DNA from: Deltaproteobacteria bacterium
GTDB lineage: Bacteria > Desulfobacterota > Desulfobacteria > Desulfobacterales > C00003060
DNA length: 40,099 nucleotides
Assembly (NCBI GenBank): GCA_003647275.1
Contig: QMMN01000020.1
Location: 1 to 40,099, forward strand
Direction of reading: 5' to 3'
Of the stretch, positions 26,418 through 35,093 are shown piece after piece. Numbering within the stretch: position 1 is the stretch's first letter; each line of letters begins with the position of its first letter. A model generated the notes under the pieces. The model saw nothing but the letters and a program-made list of their open reading frames with translations. It was not told the DNA's origin and did no database searches. The translations under genes were made by a program, and so were the position numbers.

Positions 26418-26458
26418 GATCACTACCCCTTTTTCAAATCAGGATTGCAGTCTCAAAT

Positions 26459-26820
26459 TCAATCAGGCTTGCGTCTTGGCTTCTCTGGTGGCGAAATGAG
26501 CTGGCGAATGGCCTCCTCTCATCATGCTTTTCAATCTTGCGCTCCAGTTCGCTTAACTTCACCGCCAACTCCTTGTGTGTCGAAACCACATGTCGAAGTT
26601 TTACAAAGGCGCGCATAATGGCTATGTTCACCTGAATAGCCTGCAGACTGTTCAGGACACTGGAGAGCATAGCAACACCTTGCTCCGTAAAGGCATAAGG
26701 TAAGTAACGACGACCACCACGCCCTGTCTTTGAGATGCCAATCTGGCATCTCAAACGTTCTGCCTCATCAGCAGTAAGCTGAAACATGAAATCTTGAGGA
26801 AAGCGATCAATATTCCGTTA
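26459..26820 (-). pseudogene. ORF6N-domain gene, truncated and frameshifted (copy 3)
   Basis: The frame has [20 protein letters not shown], then [20 protein letters not shown] and [20 protein letters not shown], but its N-terminal 50 or so residues are missing: the frame is broken at about 26820. Near the end, a frameshift after KIEKHDE diverts it; in the shifted frame [18 protein letters not shown] ends at a stop at 26459-26461, matching copy 2 (ELMTPPEKPRKK). It is thus damaged at both ends. Confidence 0.8.
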
Positions 26821-26836
26821 GCCCGGAAAATATAAA

Positions 26837-26866
26837 ACCCCGCTCACATTTTTTGTGAAACGGGGT
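26837..26866 (-). terminator. Rho-independent terminator (minus strand)
   Basis: ACCCCGCTCACA at 26837-26848 pairs with TGTGAAACGGGGT at 26854-26866. On the minus strand the stem is followed by TTTTATATTTT, giving a terminator pattern for transcription coming from cas6. It would separate cas6 from the ORF6N and cas3 genes. Confidence 0.7.
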
Positions 26867-27077
26867 CAAGGATTCAGTGCATGGCACCCTCTATAATTGT
26901 TGTTAATGGCACATGGGGCGATCTCAGGTGGTCAGTATCAGCAACCCCTTGTCGTTGTCAAGAATTACCGGGAGTGACAAGTCGTTTTTGCTAGAAGGGG
27001 ACTGCTCATAACAGGCAACTGTAACGAAATGTAACAATTTTGGCAAAAATAGGCAGAAAAAAGTGTGTAGATATTAC

Positions 27078-27142
27078 GCAGTTGATTTTTTTTGCAACTG
27101 CCGCAGAACCACCCCAGTTAAATACTTAAAAATTTAACGGGG
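27078..27142. repeat. Two further hairpins downstream of cas6
   Basis: GCAGTTG and CAACTGC at about 27079-27102 form a perfect stem around a T run. CCCCAGTTAAAT at 27112-27123 pairs with ATTTAACGGGG at 27132-27142. They lie in the 395-bp interval 26822-27216, which also holds the terminator and shows no ORF that I would call. Their function is unknown; they may be an extended termination region. Confidence 0.5.
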
Positions 27143-27216
27143 CAAGCGCAGAAAAACACAGACCAATATCTGGCAGGCCCCGGTTAAATAGGCCACAGTA
27201 AAATACACAAGGGTTT

Positions 27217-28203
27217 TTAGCGGACTGCTAATGCCAGAACCTCGTACCAACCGTTGCCAAAAACAGCATTTTTTCCCACATGCAGGTATTCCCCCACCAG
27301 AATCAGAGGCAGGAACTCACCGATAGGACCTGAAAACGTGATCTCGCCCACAAAACCCCCGAGATCCTGGGTCTTGCCCGCCCGTGTCCTGCGTTTCCTG
27401 TCCACCCATCTGCCCCTGACCGATTCGGTCACAACCCGTTCGGCCCGCTCCCCAAAGGCCCTGTAATCAATATCCATGGCCTCTGCACAATAGGCCGTGG
27501 ACAGACGGTTGACCCTGTCGCGGAGGCGTTTGACAAAGACGTGAAACTCGGGCACGCGCATGGGTCGCGAGCTCCCTTTGGTGCCATCAGGGCTGTAACG
27601 CAGGATCGTGGGGGTTAGAAAACGGACAGTGAGTCGGTCCTGATCGAGTTTTTGGGCCTTGCGGAGAAAATCGGAAAAATGGAGGTGCACCATAGCCTGT
27701 GGCCGCACCATTTGATCCGAGGCGCTGTAAAGCGTTTGGCCTTGTCCCCGGGAGTTTCCGAGACTCCTGATCTTGTCCAAGGTAAAGGGTGTGCGGGCAC
27801 GGCCTATACCCACATCCCCGAGCTCCCTGAATGGGACAATGATATAAGGTATCCAGTGCACCAGATCGCCTACAAGGATCATCCTGAAGCAAAAGGGGTT
27901 GCTAGCATCGTACCTGCTGCCATCCAAGGGCGGCTTGATCACGAAGCCCCGGGGCAGATCCCTGTTTTTGCTGAGCCGTTCAGCATCCGCTGAAACCACA
28001 GGTGCGAAGATCTTCTGATAGGCACACTTGTCGGATACCGCGCATTGCGCACATTTGGCCTCAGGATCGTGGCACACGATACGACGCAACGCTGTGCCAA
28101 AGGCCCCCCGAAGCATGGGCCCGGCCGAGAAAGGGGAAATGTCTACGGGTCTTTTGAATTGGAGATGGAACTTGAGATCAGCAAGGTAAAAGTTTTTCAG
28201 CAT
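27217..28203 (-). CDS. cas6: CRISPR pre-crRNA endoribonuclease Cas6
   Basis: The 328-residue RAMP protein belongs to the Cas6 group with an N-terminal cysteine cluster: RGAFGTALRRIVCHDPEAKC, then AQCAVSDKCAYQKIF (about residues 32-65). The C terminus has FSGPIGEFLPLILVGEYLHV followed by GKNAVFGNGWYEV, the glycine-rich Cas6 loop. Cas6 cuts each repeat at the base of its hairpin, leaving an 8-nt 5' tag, which agrees with the repeat here. It is the only Cas6 in the window and must serve both effector types if both are active. It is separated from cas3 by the ORF6N genes and a terminator, so it is probably a separate transcription unit. The 128 bp upstream show nothing clear. Confidence 0.9.
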   Translation of the reverse strand: MLKNFYLADLKFHLQFKRPVDISPFSAGPMLRGAFGTALRRIVCHDPEAKCAQCAVSDKCAYQKIFAPVVSADAERLSKNRDLPRGFVIKPPLDGSRYDASNPFCFRMILVGDLVHWIPYIIVPFRELGDVGIGRARTPFTLDKIRSLGNSRGQGQTLYSASDQMVRPQAMVHLHFSDFLRKAQKLDQDRLTVRFLTPTILRYSPDGTKGSSRPMRVPEFHVFVKRLRDRVNRLSTAYCAEAMDIDYRAFGERAERVVTESVRGRWVDRKRRTRAGKTQDLGGFVGEITFSGPIGEFLPLILVGEYLHVGKNAVFGNGWYEVLALAVR

Positions 28204-28331
28204 AGCCTTTAAGGTGGGGGCAGCTATAAAAAAAGTATCATAAGATCAAACGACTGGTCAAGGATAATCGTTGTAACAGAGCCTAAAGCAGGAACCGATA
28301 GGGGTGACCTCAGGAAGCAGGCAATCTTTGT

Positions 28332-30116
28332 CTAAGTATTGTGGCTCTGCTCTTTCGGTAGGCTGAAGCTGAATGCAGAGCCTTTTTCCAGTTCGCTCCG
28401 GACCCAGACCCTGCCGCCGTGGCCGAGAATGATGTGCTTTACGATGGAGAGCCCAAGGCCAGTGCCCCCCATCTCTCTGGAGCGATTCTTGTCCACACGA
28501 TAGAAGCGTTCAAAGATGCGGTTCAGGTCTTTTCTGGGTATGCCAATGCCCGTGTCTTTCACCGTTACGTGGACTTCCTTGCCTGCATCCTCTACGACCA
28601 CTGTAATAGAACCACCCTCTGGCGTGTATTTAACTGCATTGTCCAGCAGGTTAACGAGTGCCTGACCTATTTGATTCTTGTCTGCCCGGACCATGATTTT
28701 TTCAGGAGCTGATTCTACCTGGATAGTAAGGCGTTTTTTCTCAGCAGAGGGTTTTACCACTAATATTGAGGCATCCAGAACCTCCCTCACGTTAATCTCT
28801 TTTTTGATCAGAACAGTGCTCTGGGATTCGAGCCTGGTCAGGGAAAGGAGGTCCTGTACAAGACCGGAGAGCTGGTTTGCGTGTTTTAAGATGATCTGAG
28901 CAAAAGACCTTGCCTTTGAAACATCTTCTATATCCTCATCGCACAAAGTCTCCGCATAACCCTTTATGGATGTCAGGGGTGTTCGGAGTTCATGGGACAC
29001 ATTGGCAACAAAATCTCTGCGTACTTTTTCTATGCGTTTTAAATCCGTGATGTCGTGAAAGACAGCTACGGCCCCTTCTGTCTTGTCCTGAGGCATAAGG
29101 CGAACAATGGTGACATCAAAAATTTTGTCAGCTTCGGGGGTGGCGACCGAAAGCTCCACCTTGAAAGTCTCGCCCTCCTCCAGGACTTTTGCAAACCCGT
29201 CCTGGAGTTCGGCATTTCGGATGACCTCCACTGGAGTTTTTCCGATTGCCGTGGGCATCCCGGGGAATAAATCGTGCAAAACTCGGTTGATCAAGGTAAT
29301 TTCCCCTTGGCTATTTACCACCATGACTCCGTCTGACATCCCTCGCAGGATGGTTTGAAGCGTCTCTTTTTCCTGTGTAATCTCGCTAACCCTTTTCCTG
29401 ATCTCCGAAGCCATCCTGTTGACTGAACGGCCCAGGATCCCCAATTCACCCCTGACACCAGGGTATACCTTGACATCGAAGTTCCCCTTGGAGATTTCCT
29501 CGGCTGCACGCGTGATCTCCTCGACAGGCTTAGAGAGTCTCCTCGACACTATGATATTCAATACCAAGATCAGCACTGCACAGAGCACAAAGGCCGTAAG
29601 AAGGCTATATTCGGTCTTTTGCATCAAGTCCTTGATCTGGGTTAAGGGAACTGCAACCCGGACCACGCCCAGAAATTCACCCTGGGGTGCAATCTTTGCC
29701 GCCACATACATCATGTCAATTTTAAGGGTTGTGCTGTAGCGAATCGCCACGCCGTGTGATGCCTTGAAGGCTGCTATGAATTCGGGGCGCCCAGAATGAT
29801 CCTCAATATTTTGAAGGTTGTCCGGGGCTATCTCGGTATCTCCCAATACGGTTCCGTGGGCGTCTATAAAGGTAATCCGTTCATTGATGTCTTTACCCAT
29901 TCTTTTGATCAAGGAGTCGATCTCATAGGAAGGGGCGCGGTTTTTATAATCTTTTTCAATGATGGCCTTGATCAGCAGGGCTTCTTTGGAGAGGCGGTTT
30001 TCTATCTGTTGCAGCAGGCGCTCTTTGAGGTGGGAGGTGAGATATCGTTCTGCGGCAAGAAAGGGGATCAGGACAATCAACAAATACAAAAAGAATAACT
30101 TCCATTTGAACTTCAT
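28332..30116 (-). CDS. phoR: Phosphate regulon sensor histidine kinase PhoR
   Basis: The 594-residue protein has a membrane segment at about 7-25 (LFFLYLLIVLIPFLA), an extracytoplasmic sensor region, a second segment at about 172-192 (LLTAFVLCAVLILVLNIIVS), HAMP, a PAS domain, a HisKA domain with the phosphorylated histidine in FVANVSHELRTPLTS (about 374), and an ATPase domain with DNAVKYTPEGG, DTGIGIP and GGTGLGLSIVKHI. It senses phosphate status through PstSCAB-PhoU and phosphorylates PhoB. Two bp separate it from phoB. The periplasmic sensor makes it longer than the enterobacterial PhoR (about 430 residues), as in many other bacteria. Confidence 0.94.
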   Translation of the reverse strand: MKFKWKLFFLYLLIVLIPFLAAERYLTSHLKERLLQQIENRLSKEALLIKAIIEKDYKNRAPSYEIDSLIKRMGKDINERITFIDAHGTVLGDTEIAPDNLQNIEDHSGRPEFIAAFKASHGVAIRYSTTLKIDMMYVAAKIAPQGEFLGVVRVAVPLTQIKDLMQKTEYSLLTAFVLCAVLILVLNIIVSRRLSKPVEEITRAAEEISKGNFDVKVYPGVRGELGILGRSVNRMASEIRKRVSEITQEKETLQTILRGMSDGVMVVNSQGEITLINRVLHDLFPGMPTAIGKTPVEVIRNAELQDGFAKVLEEGETFKVELSVATPEADKIFDVTIVRLMPQDKTEGAVAVFHDITDLKRIEKVRRDFVANVSHELRTPLTSIKGYAETLCDEDIEDVSKARSFAQIILKHANQLSGLVQDLLSLTRLESQSTVLIKKEINVREVLDASILVVKPSAEKKRLTIQVESAPEKIMVRADKNQIGQALVNLLDNAVKYTPEGGSITVVVEDAGKEVHVTVKDTGIGIPRKDLNRIFERFYRVDKNRSREMGGTGLGLSIVKHIILGHGGRVWVRSELEKGSAFSFSLPKEQSHNT

Positions 30117-30118
30117 GA

Positions 30119-30805
30119 TTACCCGTCTTTGATCATATATCCAATCCCCCGCACGGTTTCAATGATCTGTCCGTGGTTTCTCAATTTGCGACGGAGGCGC
30201 TGGATATGGGTATCCACTGTGCGGTTGTATCCCTCGAAACTATATCCCCAGACGTTATTCAAAAGAGTTTCTCTTGATCTTACCCGGCCCCTGCTAAGCA
30301 AAAGCTCCTTGAGGAGTTTAAATTCCGTAAGGGTCAGTTCAATCCTTTTTTCGCCTATGGTGACCATGTGGGCATCCACGTCCAAGACCAGTTCTCCAAG
30401 CTTGAGGACCTTTTCTTTTCCCCGATCAGCCGGGAGCCGTTTCAGGATTCTCTTTACCCTAAGCGTGAGCTCCCTGGTGCTAAAGGGTTTCACTACATAG
30501 TCATCGGCCCCCAGTTCCAAGCCCACGACGCGGTCCACCTCTTCTCCCCTGGCGGTGACCATGATGACCGGAATGTTTTTCGTGAGTTCTTTTCGTTTAA
30601 GGATCTTGCAAATTTCCACACCATCCACATCCGGGAGCATGAGGTCAAGCAAAATCAGGTCAGGAAGCTGCTTTTTCATTTTTTCAAAGGCTGTGTCGCC
30701 GTCATGGGCAACGATCACATTGAAGCCTGCCGCCTGCATGTGATGGGCAATCAGACTAGCGATATCTTTCTCGTCCTCAATAATCAGGATAGTCTCTTTG
30801 CTCAT
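30119..30805 (-). CDS. phoB: Phosphate regulon response regulator PhoB
   Basis: The 228-residue protein has a receiver domain with acidic residues in IIEDEKD, the phosphorylated aspartate D54 in LILLDLMLPDVDG and the lysine in VVKPFSTREL, followed by an OmpR-type winged helix (VLKLGELVLDVDAH, LTLTEFKLLKELLLSRGRV, VDTHIQRLRRKL). Phosphorylated PhoB binds 11-bp direct repeats (Pho boxes), candidates for which lie upstream of pstS and of the phn genes in this window. It sits between phoU and phoR on the same strand. Confidence 0.95.
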   Translation of the reverse strand: MSKETILIIEDEKDIASLIAHHMQAAGFNVIVAHDGDTAFEKMKKQLPDLILLDLMLPDVDGVEICKILKRKELTKNIPVIMVTARGEEVDRVVGLELGADDYVVKPFSTRELTLRVKRILKRLPADRGKEKVLKLGELVLDVDAHMVTIGEKRIELTLTEFKLLKELLLSRGRVRSRETLLNNVWGYSFEGYNRTVDTHIQRLRRKLRNHGQIIETVRGIGYMIKDG

Positions 30806-30837
30806 GGCTCTTTGGAATGTGATTTTTGATTCGCTCG

Positions 30838-31506
30838 CTATTGCGGTTCAAGGAGAGATTTATGTTTGATGACCCGGCCTTCCACCATATAAACTACGTC
30901 TTCACATATGTTGGTTGCCTGGTCCGCAACCCTCTCAAGGTTGTGGGCGATGACGGTAAAATGCACCCCCTGCACGATAAAAGAAGGATCTTCGGTCATA
31001 TGCTCCAGGATGTCACACACCAGGCGCAGATAAACCTGGTCGGCTTCATCGTCCCGATCACAAACCGATTCGGCCAGTCTCACGTCGCGGTTCACAAATG
31101 CATCCATACTATCTCGAAGCATCTGTTCTGAAATCCGAGCCAGCCTGTTGAGGCCAAAAGGCTTTATAATCAAGGGCTCCTCAATGAGAAGAAGGGTCCT
31201 TTCAGCAATATTTACAGCTTGATCCCCAATACGCTCCAGCCCCAGATTGATCTTCATGGCCATGGAAATAAGACGAAGGTCAATAGCCATAGGCTGTTTA
31301 AGGGCCAGCAGTTTAAGACATTGCTGATCAATGAAATTTTCCATGGCATTGATCTCGTCATCTTTTTCTATCACACTGGATGCCATAACACCATCCCTCG
31401 CACTAAGGGCCTGCATGGCGTTCTCAAGGGCCACCTCTACCATGGAGGCCATTTTGAGAAGATTGGTCTTCAGATCCGCAAGTTCCCTGTGAAGTGATGA
31501 GGTCAT
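30838..31506 (-). CDS. phoU: Phosphate signalling protein PhoU
   Basis: The 222-residue helical protein consists of two PhoU repeats, with KMASMVEVALENAMQAL and the metal-binding helix LERIGDQAVNIAERT in the first, and HNLERVADQATNICEDVVYM in the second. PhoU links the Pst transporter to PhoR and keeps the regulon off when phosphate is plentiful. It lies between pstB and phoB, spaced by 15 and 32 bp, so it is probably part of the same operon. Confidence 0.95.
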   Translation of the reverse strand: MTSSLHRELADLKTNLLKMASMVEVALENAMQALSARDGVMASSVIEKDDEINAMENFIDQQCLKLLALKQPMAIDLRLISMAMKINLGLERIGDQAVNIAERTLLLIEEPLIIKPFGLNRLARISEQMLRDSMDAFVNRDVRLAESVCDRDDEADQVYLRLVCDILEHMTEDPSFIVQGVHFTVIAHNLERVADQATNICEDVVYMVEGRVIKHKSLLEPQ

Positions 31507-31521
31507 GATTCCCCCTGAGTG

Positions 31522-32283
31522 TTAGCCAAATCGTCCCGTAATATAGTCCTCGGTCTGTTTTATGCTGGGTTTTGTAAACATGATTTCGGTCTTATTCACC
31601 TCAATGAGCCTCCCCATATAAAAAAAGGCAGTAACATCCGAGACCCTGGCGGCCTGCTGCATGTTATGGGTCACGATGATGATGGTATAATTCTTTTTTA
31701 GTTCCCGTATCAGCTCTTCGATTTTTTGAGTAGCAATTGGATCAAGGGCCGAGCAAGGTTCATCCAAAAGCAGCACTTCAGGCCCTATGGCAAGGGCCCT
31801 GGCAATGCACAAGCGCTGCTGCTGACCCCCGGAAAGACTGAGGGCTGATTCATTGAGTCGATCCTTGACCTCATCCCATATGGCGGCGGCCTTCAGGCTT
31901 GCTTCAACCCTGTCTTGAAGCTCTGATTTGTTTTTCACGCCATTGACGCGCAGGCCGTATGCAACATCATTGAATATGGTTTTAGGAAACGGATTCGGTT
32001 TTTGAAAAACCATGCCTACGCGTTTTCTGATCTCAACCATATCCATGCCGCTCGCATAGATGTTTTCGCCATCTAAAAAGACATCTCCTTCCACCCGCGT
32101 GCCAGGGATGATGTCGTTCATTCGGTTCAAGGATCGGAGAAATGTGCTTTTGCCACAACCCGAAGGTCCTATAAGGGCAGTGACCTGGTTTTCACTGAAT
32201 TCAAGCGTGATACCCTCAATAGCCTTAAAGTCTCCGTAATAGAAGCTCATATTCCTGGTGGCCATCTTTATTTTGTTTGACAT
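31522..32283 (-). CDS. pstB: Phosphate ABC transporter ATP-binding protein PstB
   Basis: The 253-residue ATPase has Walker [10 protein letters not shown] at 39-47, the Q-loop in [16 protein letters not shown], the signature [15 protein letters not shown], Walker [14 protein letters not shown] and the H-loop IVTHNMQQA. The FQKPNPFP stretch is typical of PstB. It drives high-affinity phosphate import with PstA and PstC, and lies 14 bp after pstA. Confidence 0.97.
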   Translation of the reverse strand: MSNKIKMATRNMSFYYGDFKAIEGITLEFSENQVTALIGPSGCGKSTFLRSLNRMNDIIPGTRVEGDVFLDGENIYASGMDMVEIRKRVGMVFQKPNPFPKTIFNDVAYGLRVNGVKNKSELQDRVEASLKAAAIWDEVKDRLNESALSLSGGQQQRLCIARALAIGPEVLLLDEPCSALDPIATQKIEELIRELKKNYTIIIVTHNMQQAARVSDVTAFFYMGRLIEVNKTEIMFTKPSIKQTEDYITGRFG

Positions 32284-32297
32284 TTGGTTTATTGATC

Positions 32298-33161
32298 CTA
32301 ATAGGTTTGCTTCCTGCGTATCCTGGTCCGTATGATGATCGCAACAAGGTTGATGCCGAGCACGAACGCGATAAGGACTAAGGCCGTGCCGTATTGAAGA
32401 TGCCTCGTCTCATCGATGTGGGTGCCGGCCGTGGCAAGCACGTAGATGTGATACGGAAGGGCCATCACCTCGTCAAACACAGACGACGGAAGCTTGGTCG
32501 TATAAAAGGCCGCTGCCGTGAACATAATGGGGGCCGTCTCGCCTGCCGCCCTTCCGATCCCCAGTATGGAGCCCGTCAAGATCCCGGGCAGCGCGGCCGG
32601 AAGTACCACCCTATAGATGGTTTGCCACCTGGTACCGCCCAGGGCAAGCGAGGCCTCTCTGTAAGTTTGAGGTACGGCCTTTAAGGCCTCTTCAGAAGCG
32701 CCGATGATAACAGGGAGTATCAAGAATCCGAGGGTAAGTGAACCAGACAAGATAGAAGAGCCAAACCCTAAAAAGACTACAAAAAGCCCAAGGCCAAAGA
32801 GGCCGAAGACCACCGATGGCACACCGGCAAGATTGTTGATGCCGATTCTTATTAACCTGACCATCTTTCCTTCGCGGGCATATTCACTCAAGTAAATAGC
32901 TGAAGCGACCCCAAGAGGAAAGGCGATGGTAATGGCACCTAGAGTCAGGTAGAATGTACCAACAATAGCAGGGAATATGCCCCCTTTTGTCATAGCATCC
33001 ATGGGGGGCTCAGTCAGGAAGGTCCAGTTGATAGCCTTATATCCATTCACAAGGATAAAGCCCAGCATGATCGCCAGGGCCAGACAAATGATGACCGTTG
33101 ATAACCTGATGACCCCAAAGGCCATTCCTTCTATTAACTTTCTCTTTTTTCTGGATTCCAT
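32298..33161 (-). CDS. pstA: Phosphate ABC transporter permease PstA
   Basis: From [20 protein letters not shown] the protein has 287 residues; a start seven codons upstream lies in low-complexity sequence. Six membrane segments are evident, among them [19 protein letters not shown] and [20 protein letters not shown]. The permease coupling motif [20 protein letters not shown] is present. Together with PstC it forms the phosphate channel. The short gap to pstC contains an imperfect GACTA/CAACT simple repeat. Confidence 0.95.
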   Translation of the reverse strand: MESRKKRKLIEGMAFGVIRLSTVIICLALAIMLGFILVNGYKAINWTFLTEPPMDAMTKGGIFPAIVGTFYLTLGAITIAFPLGVASAIYLSEYAREGKMVRLIRIGINNLAGVPSVVFGLFGLGLFVVFLGFGSSILSGSLTLGFLILPVIIGASEEALKAVPQTYREASLALGGTRWQTIYRVVLPAALPGILTGSILGIGRAAGETAPIMFTAAAFYTTKLPSSVFDEVMALPYHIYVLATAGTHIDETRHLQYGTALVLIAFVLGINLVAIIIRTRIRRKQTY

Positions 33162-33202
33162 ACCATTTCCCCACTCGACCACTCAACTACTCGACTATTT
33201 TA

Positions 33203-34102
33203 CTATAATGTTGCCGTGCCCACCTGTTTGTACTTCTGGGAGATATAGTCAGCTATCAGGTTAAACAGGAAGGTTGTTATAAAAAGAACTATGCCGATTG
33301 CAAACAGGGCATGGTAGTGATCGCTTCTAAAGGGGGTTTCCGCCATTTCGGCCGCAATGCTGGCCGGCATGGGCCGCACCGAATCGAATATGCTTTCAGG
33401 GATTGTGGCAGCGCCCCCTGCAACCATCAAAACCACCATTGTCTCACCGATTGCCCTGGACATGCCAAGTATAATCGCCGTGCAGATTCCCGATAATGAC
33501 GCAGGGACAATTACCCTGCTAATGGTCTCCCATTGGGTGGCCCCAAGGGCCAGGGATGCCTCTCTGAGCTCCCGCCTTACTGCATGGATAGCATCTTCTG
33601 TAAGACTGGAAATGGTGGGCACGGCCATCATGGCCAGCATGAGTGAGGCGTTTACGATATTAAGGCCGGTTGGGATGTTAAAGACCTTTTGAAAAAAGGG
33701 GGCCATAACCACCATACCAAAGAACCCGATTACTACCGAAGGGAGGGCCGCAAGGAGTTCGACCACAGGTTTTAGAATCTCTTTTACTCCCGGTCCTGCA
33801 ATCTCCGAGATGTAGATTGCGGAAAGGACCCCAAGCGGCACGGCAATCATGGATGAGATTCCCGTAACAACCAGGGAGCCGACAATAATCGAAAGAATGC
33901 CGAAATCGGCCGGCTCATCCGTTGGATACCACAATTGCCCAAACAGGAATTCACCGACCGATACCGTCTTGAAGATTGGCAGGCCTTCCTTGAAAAGAAA
34001 GACCACAATTAATCCCAGGATAATGATTGAAATAGTGGCTAAAAAAAGAAACCACTTTTCTATCAGATATTCTCTGATGTGGCGTTTTTTTGCTTTTTCC
34101 AT
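33203..34102 (-). CDS. pstC: Phosphate ABC transporter permease PstC
   Basis: The 299-residue protein has six membrane segments, the first at about 17-36 (FLFLATISIIILGLIVVFLF), and the coupling helix EASLALGATQWETISRVIVP. The PstC-type features ELLAALPSVVIGFFGMV and GMSRAIGETMVVLMVAGGAA are present. Its ATG immediately follows the pstS stop codon (TAAATG), showing tight coupling. Confidence 0.95.
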   Translation of the reverse strand: MEKAKKRHIREYLIEKWFLFLATISIIILGLIVVFLFKEGLPIFKTVSVGEFLFGQLWYPTDEPADFGILSIIVGSLVVTGISSMIAVPLGVLSAIYISEIAGPGVKEILKPVVELLAALPSVVIGFFGMVVMAPFFQKVFNIPTGLNIVNASLMLAMMAVPTISSLTEDAIHAVRRELREASLALGATQWETISRVIVPASLSGICTAIILGMSRAIGETMVVLMVAGGAATIPESIFDSVRPMPASIAAEMAETPFRSDHYHALFAIGIVLFITTFLFNLIADYISQKYKQVGTATL

Positions 34103-34936
34103 TTATCGGCCAAGCTCATACAGCGGCACAAACCCTTCCTCCTTGACAATCTTTTGCCCCTTTGGGCCGACCATAAAATTGATAAAATCAGAAACTACAC
34201 CTTTTGGCCACCCGTTTGTGAACATAAACAGAGGACGGGCAACCGGATATGTGCCGTTTAGGGCGGTGGTAACCGATGCTGTCACACCGTTTACATCAAG
34301 GGCCTTGAGACCTCTGCCCAGATAACCAATACCGACATAACCAATGGCATGTTTGTTGCCTTTCACAGCCTGCACCACTGCACCGTTTGAAGCCAACAGT
34401 TGGGCGCGGGGCGATATCCGCTCTTTCTTCATGACCTTTTTGTGCCACACCTCATAGGTTCCCGAGCCGGTATCCCTTGAAATTATTACAATCTTTCTGT
34501 CATCTCCACCCAGTTCTTTCCAGTTACGGATTTTTGCCTGGTAGATACTCTTGAGCTGGGGTAGAGTCAAATTTTTTATCCTGTTGGTGGGATGGACAAC
34601 AGGCACGATGGCATCAATGGCCACGCGGTGGGCCACCGGAAAGATGTTATTTTTCATGGCATGGTTAATCTCTTTTTTTTTGATAAACCTGGAAGCGTTG
34701 GCAATATCAGTAAAACCGTCAACCAATGCCTTGATCCCCTTTCCGGAACCGCCGCCGGAGATCGATATGATTACATCAGGATGCATTTTCATGTAGTCCT
34801 CAGCCGCCTTCTGGGCCACAGGGAGGACCGTGGTAGAACCTTTGATGACCAGCTTCTCAGCAAAGGCAGAACCGGCGATACCAAAACATAATACCATTGA
34901 TAATGCAAGCACCTTTAACCATAATGATTTTTTCAT
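34103..34936 (-). CDS. pstS: Phosphate-binding protein PstS
   Basis: The 277-residue protein has a Sec signal peptide (MKKSLWLKVLALSMVLCFGI, cleaved after about residue 26 at SAFA) and phosphate-binding loops KGSTTVLPVAQ, SGGGSGKGIKALVDG and SRDTGSGTYEVW. It delivers periplasmic phosphate to PstCA. AAGGAGGC lies seven bases before the ATG. A Pho-box array lies about 115-160 bp upstream. It is the first gene of the pst-pho operon. Confidence 0.96.
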   Translation of the reverse strand: MKKSLWLKVLALSMVLCFGIAGSAFAEKLVIKGSTTVLPVAQKAAEDYMKMHPDVIISISGGGSGKGIKALVDGFTDIANASRFIKKKEINHAMKNNIFPVAHRVAIDAIVPVVHPTNRIKNLTLPQLKSIYQAKIRNWKELGGDDRKIVIISRDTGSGTYEVWHKKVMKKERISPRAQLLASNGAVVQAVKGNKHAIGYVGIGYLGRGLKALDVNGVTASVTTALNGTYPVARPLFMFTNGWPKGVVSDFINFMVGPKGQKIVKEEGFVPLYELGR

Positions 34937-35048
34937 GTTGCCTCCTTGGTTTTTGAGTAGTGTCTGTCGATTGTTGTGCGTAGTTTTCGAAACTCATCCC
35001 TCCTTCCTTGGCCCTGGTTACCTGAATAGAGTGACTAAATCTAACAAT

Positions 35049-35093
35049 CAATTGTTACAGTTATGTCACAGCTTCGTCTTTTTTCTGTGACAA
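35049..35093 (-). promoter_or_regulatory. Pho box upstream of pstS
   Basis: On the minus strand, 11-nt units run from 35093: TTGTCACAGAA, then a poor unit, then CTGTGACATAA and CTGTAACAATT. Three of the four fit the PhoB consensus CTGTCAT-N4 in phase. A possible -10 (TTAGAT) lies about 10 bp after the last unit. The array overlaps the 3' end of the neighbouring FAM151-like gene. Confidence 0.75.

Noticed and set aside
27014-27036. Pho-box-like CTGTAACGAAATGTAACA on the plus strand
   Set aside because: The two TGTAAC units are 10 and not 11 nt apart, and no plus-strand gene follows.
33162-33202. GACTA/CAACT simple repeat between pstC and pstA as an operator
   Set aside because: It is low-complexity sequence without a clear palindrome or promoter element.
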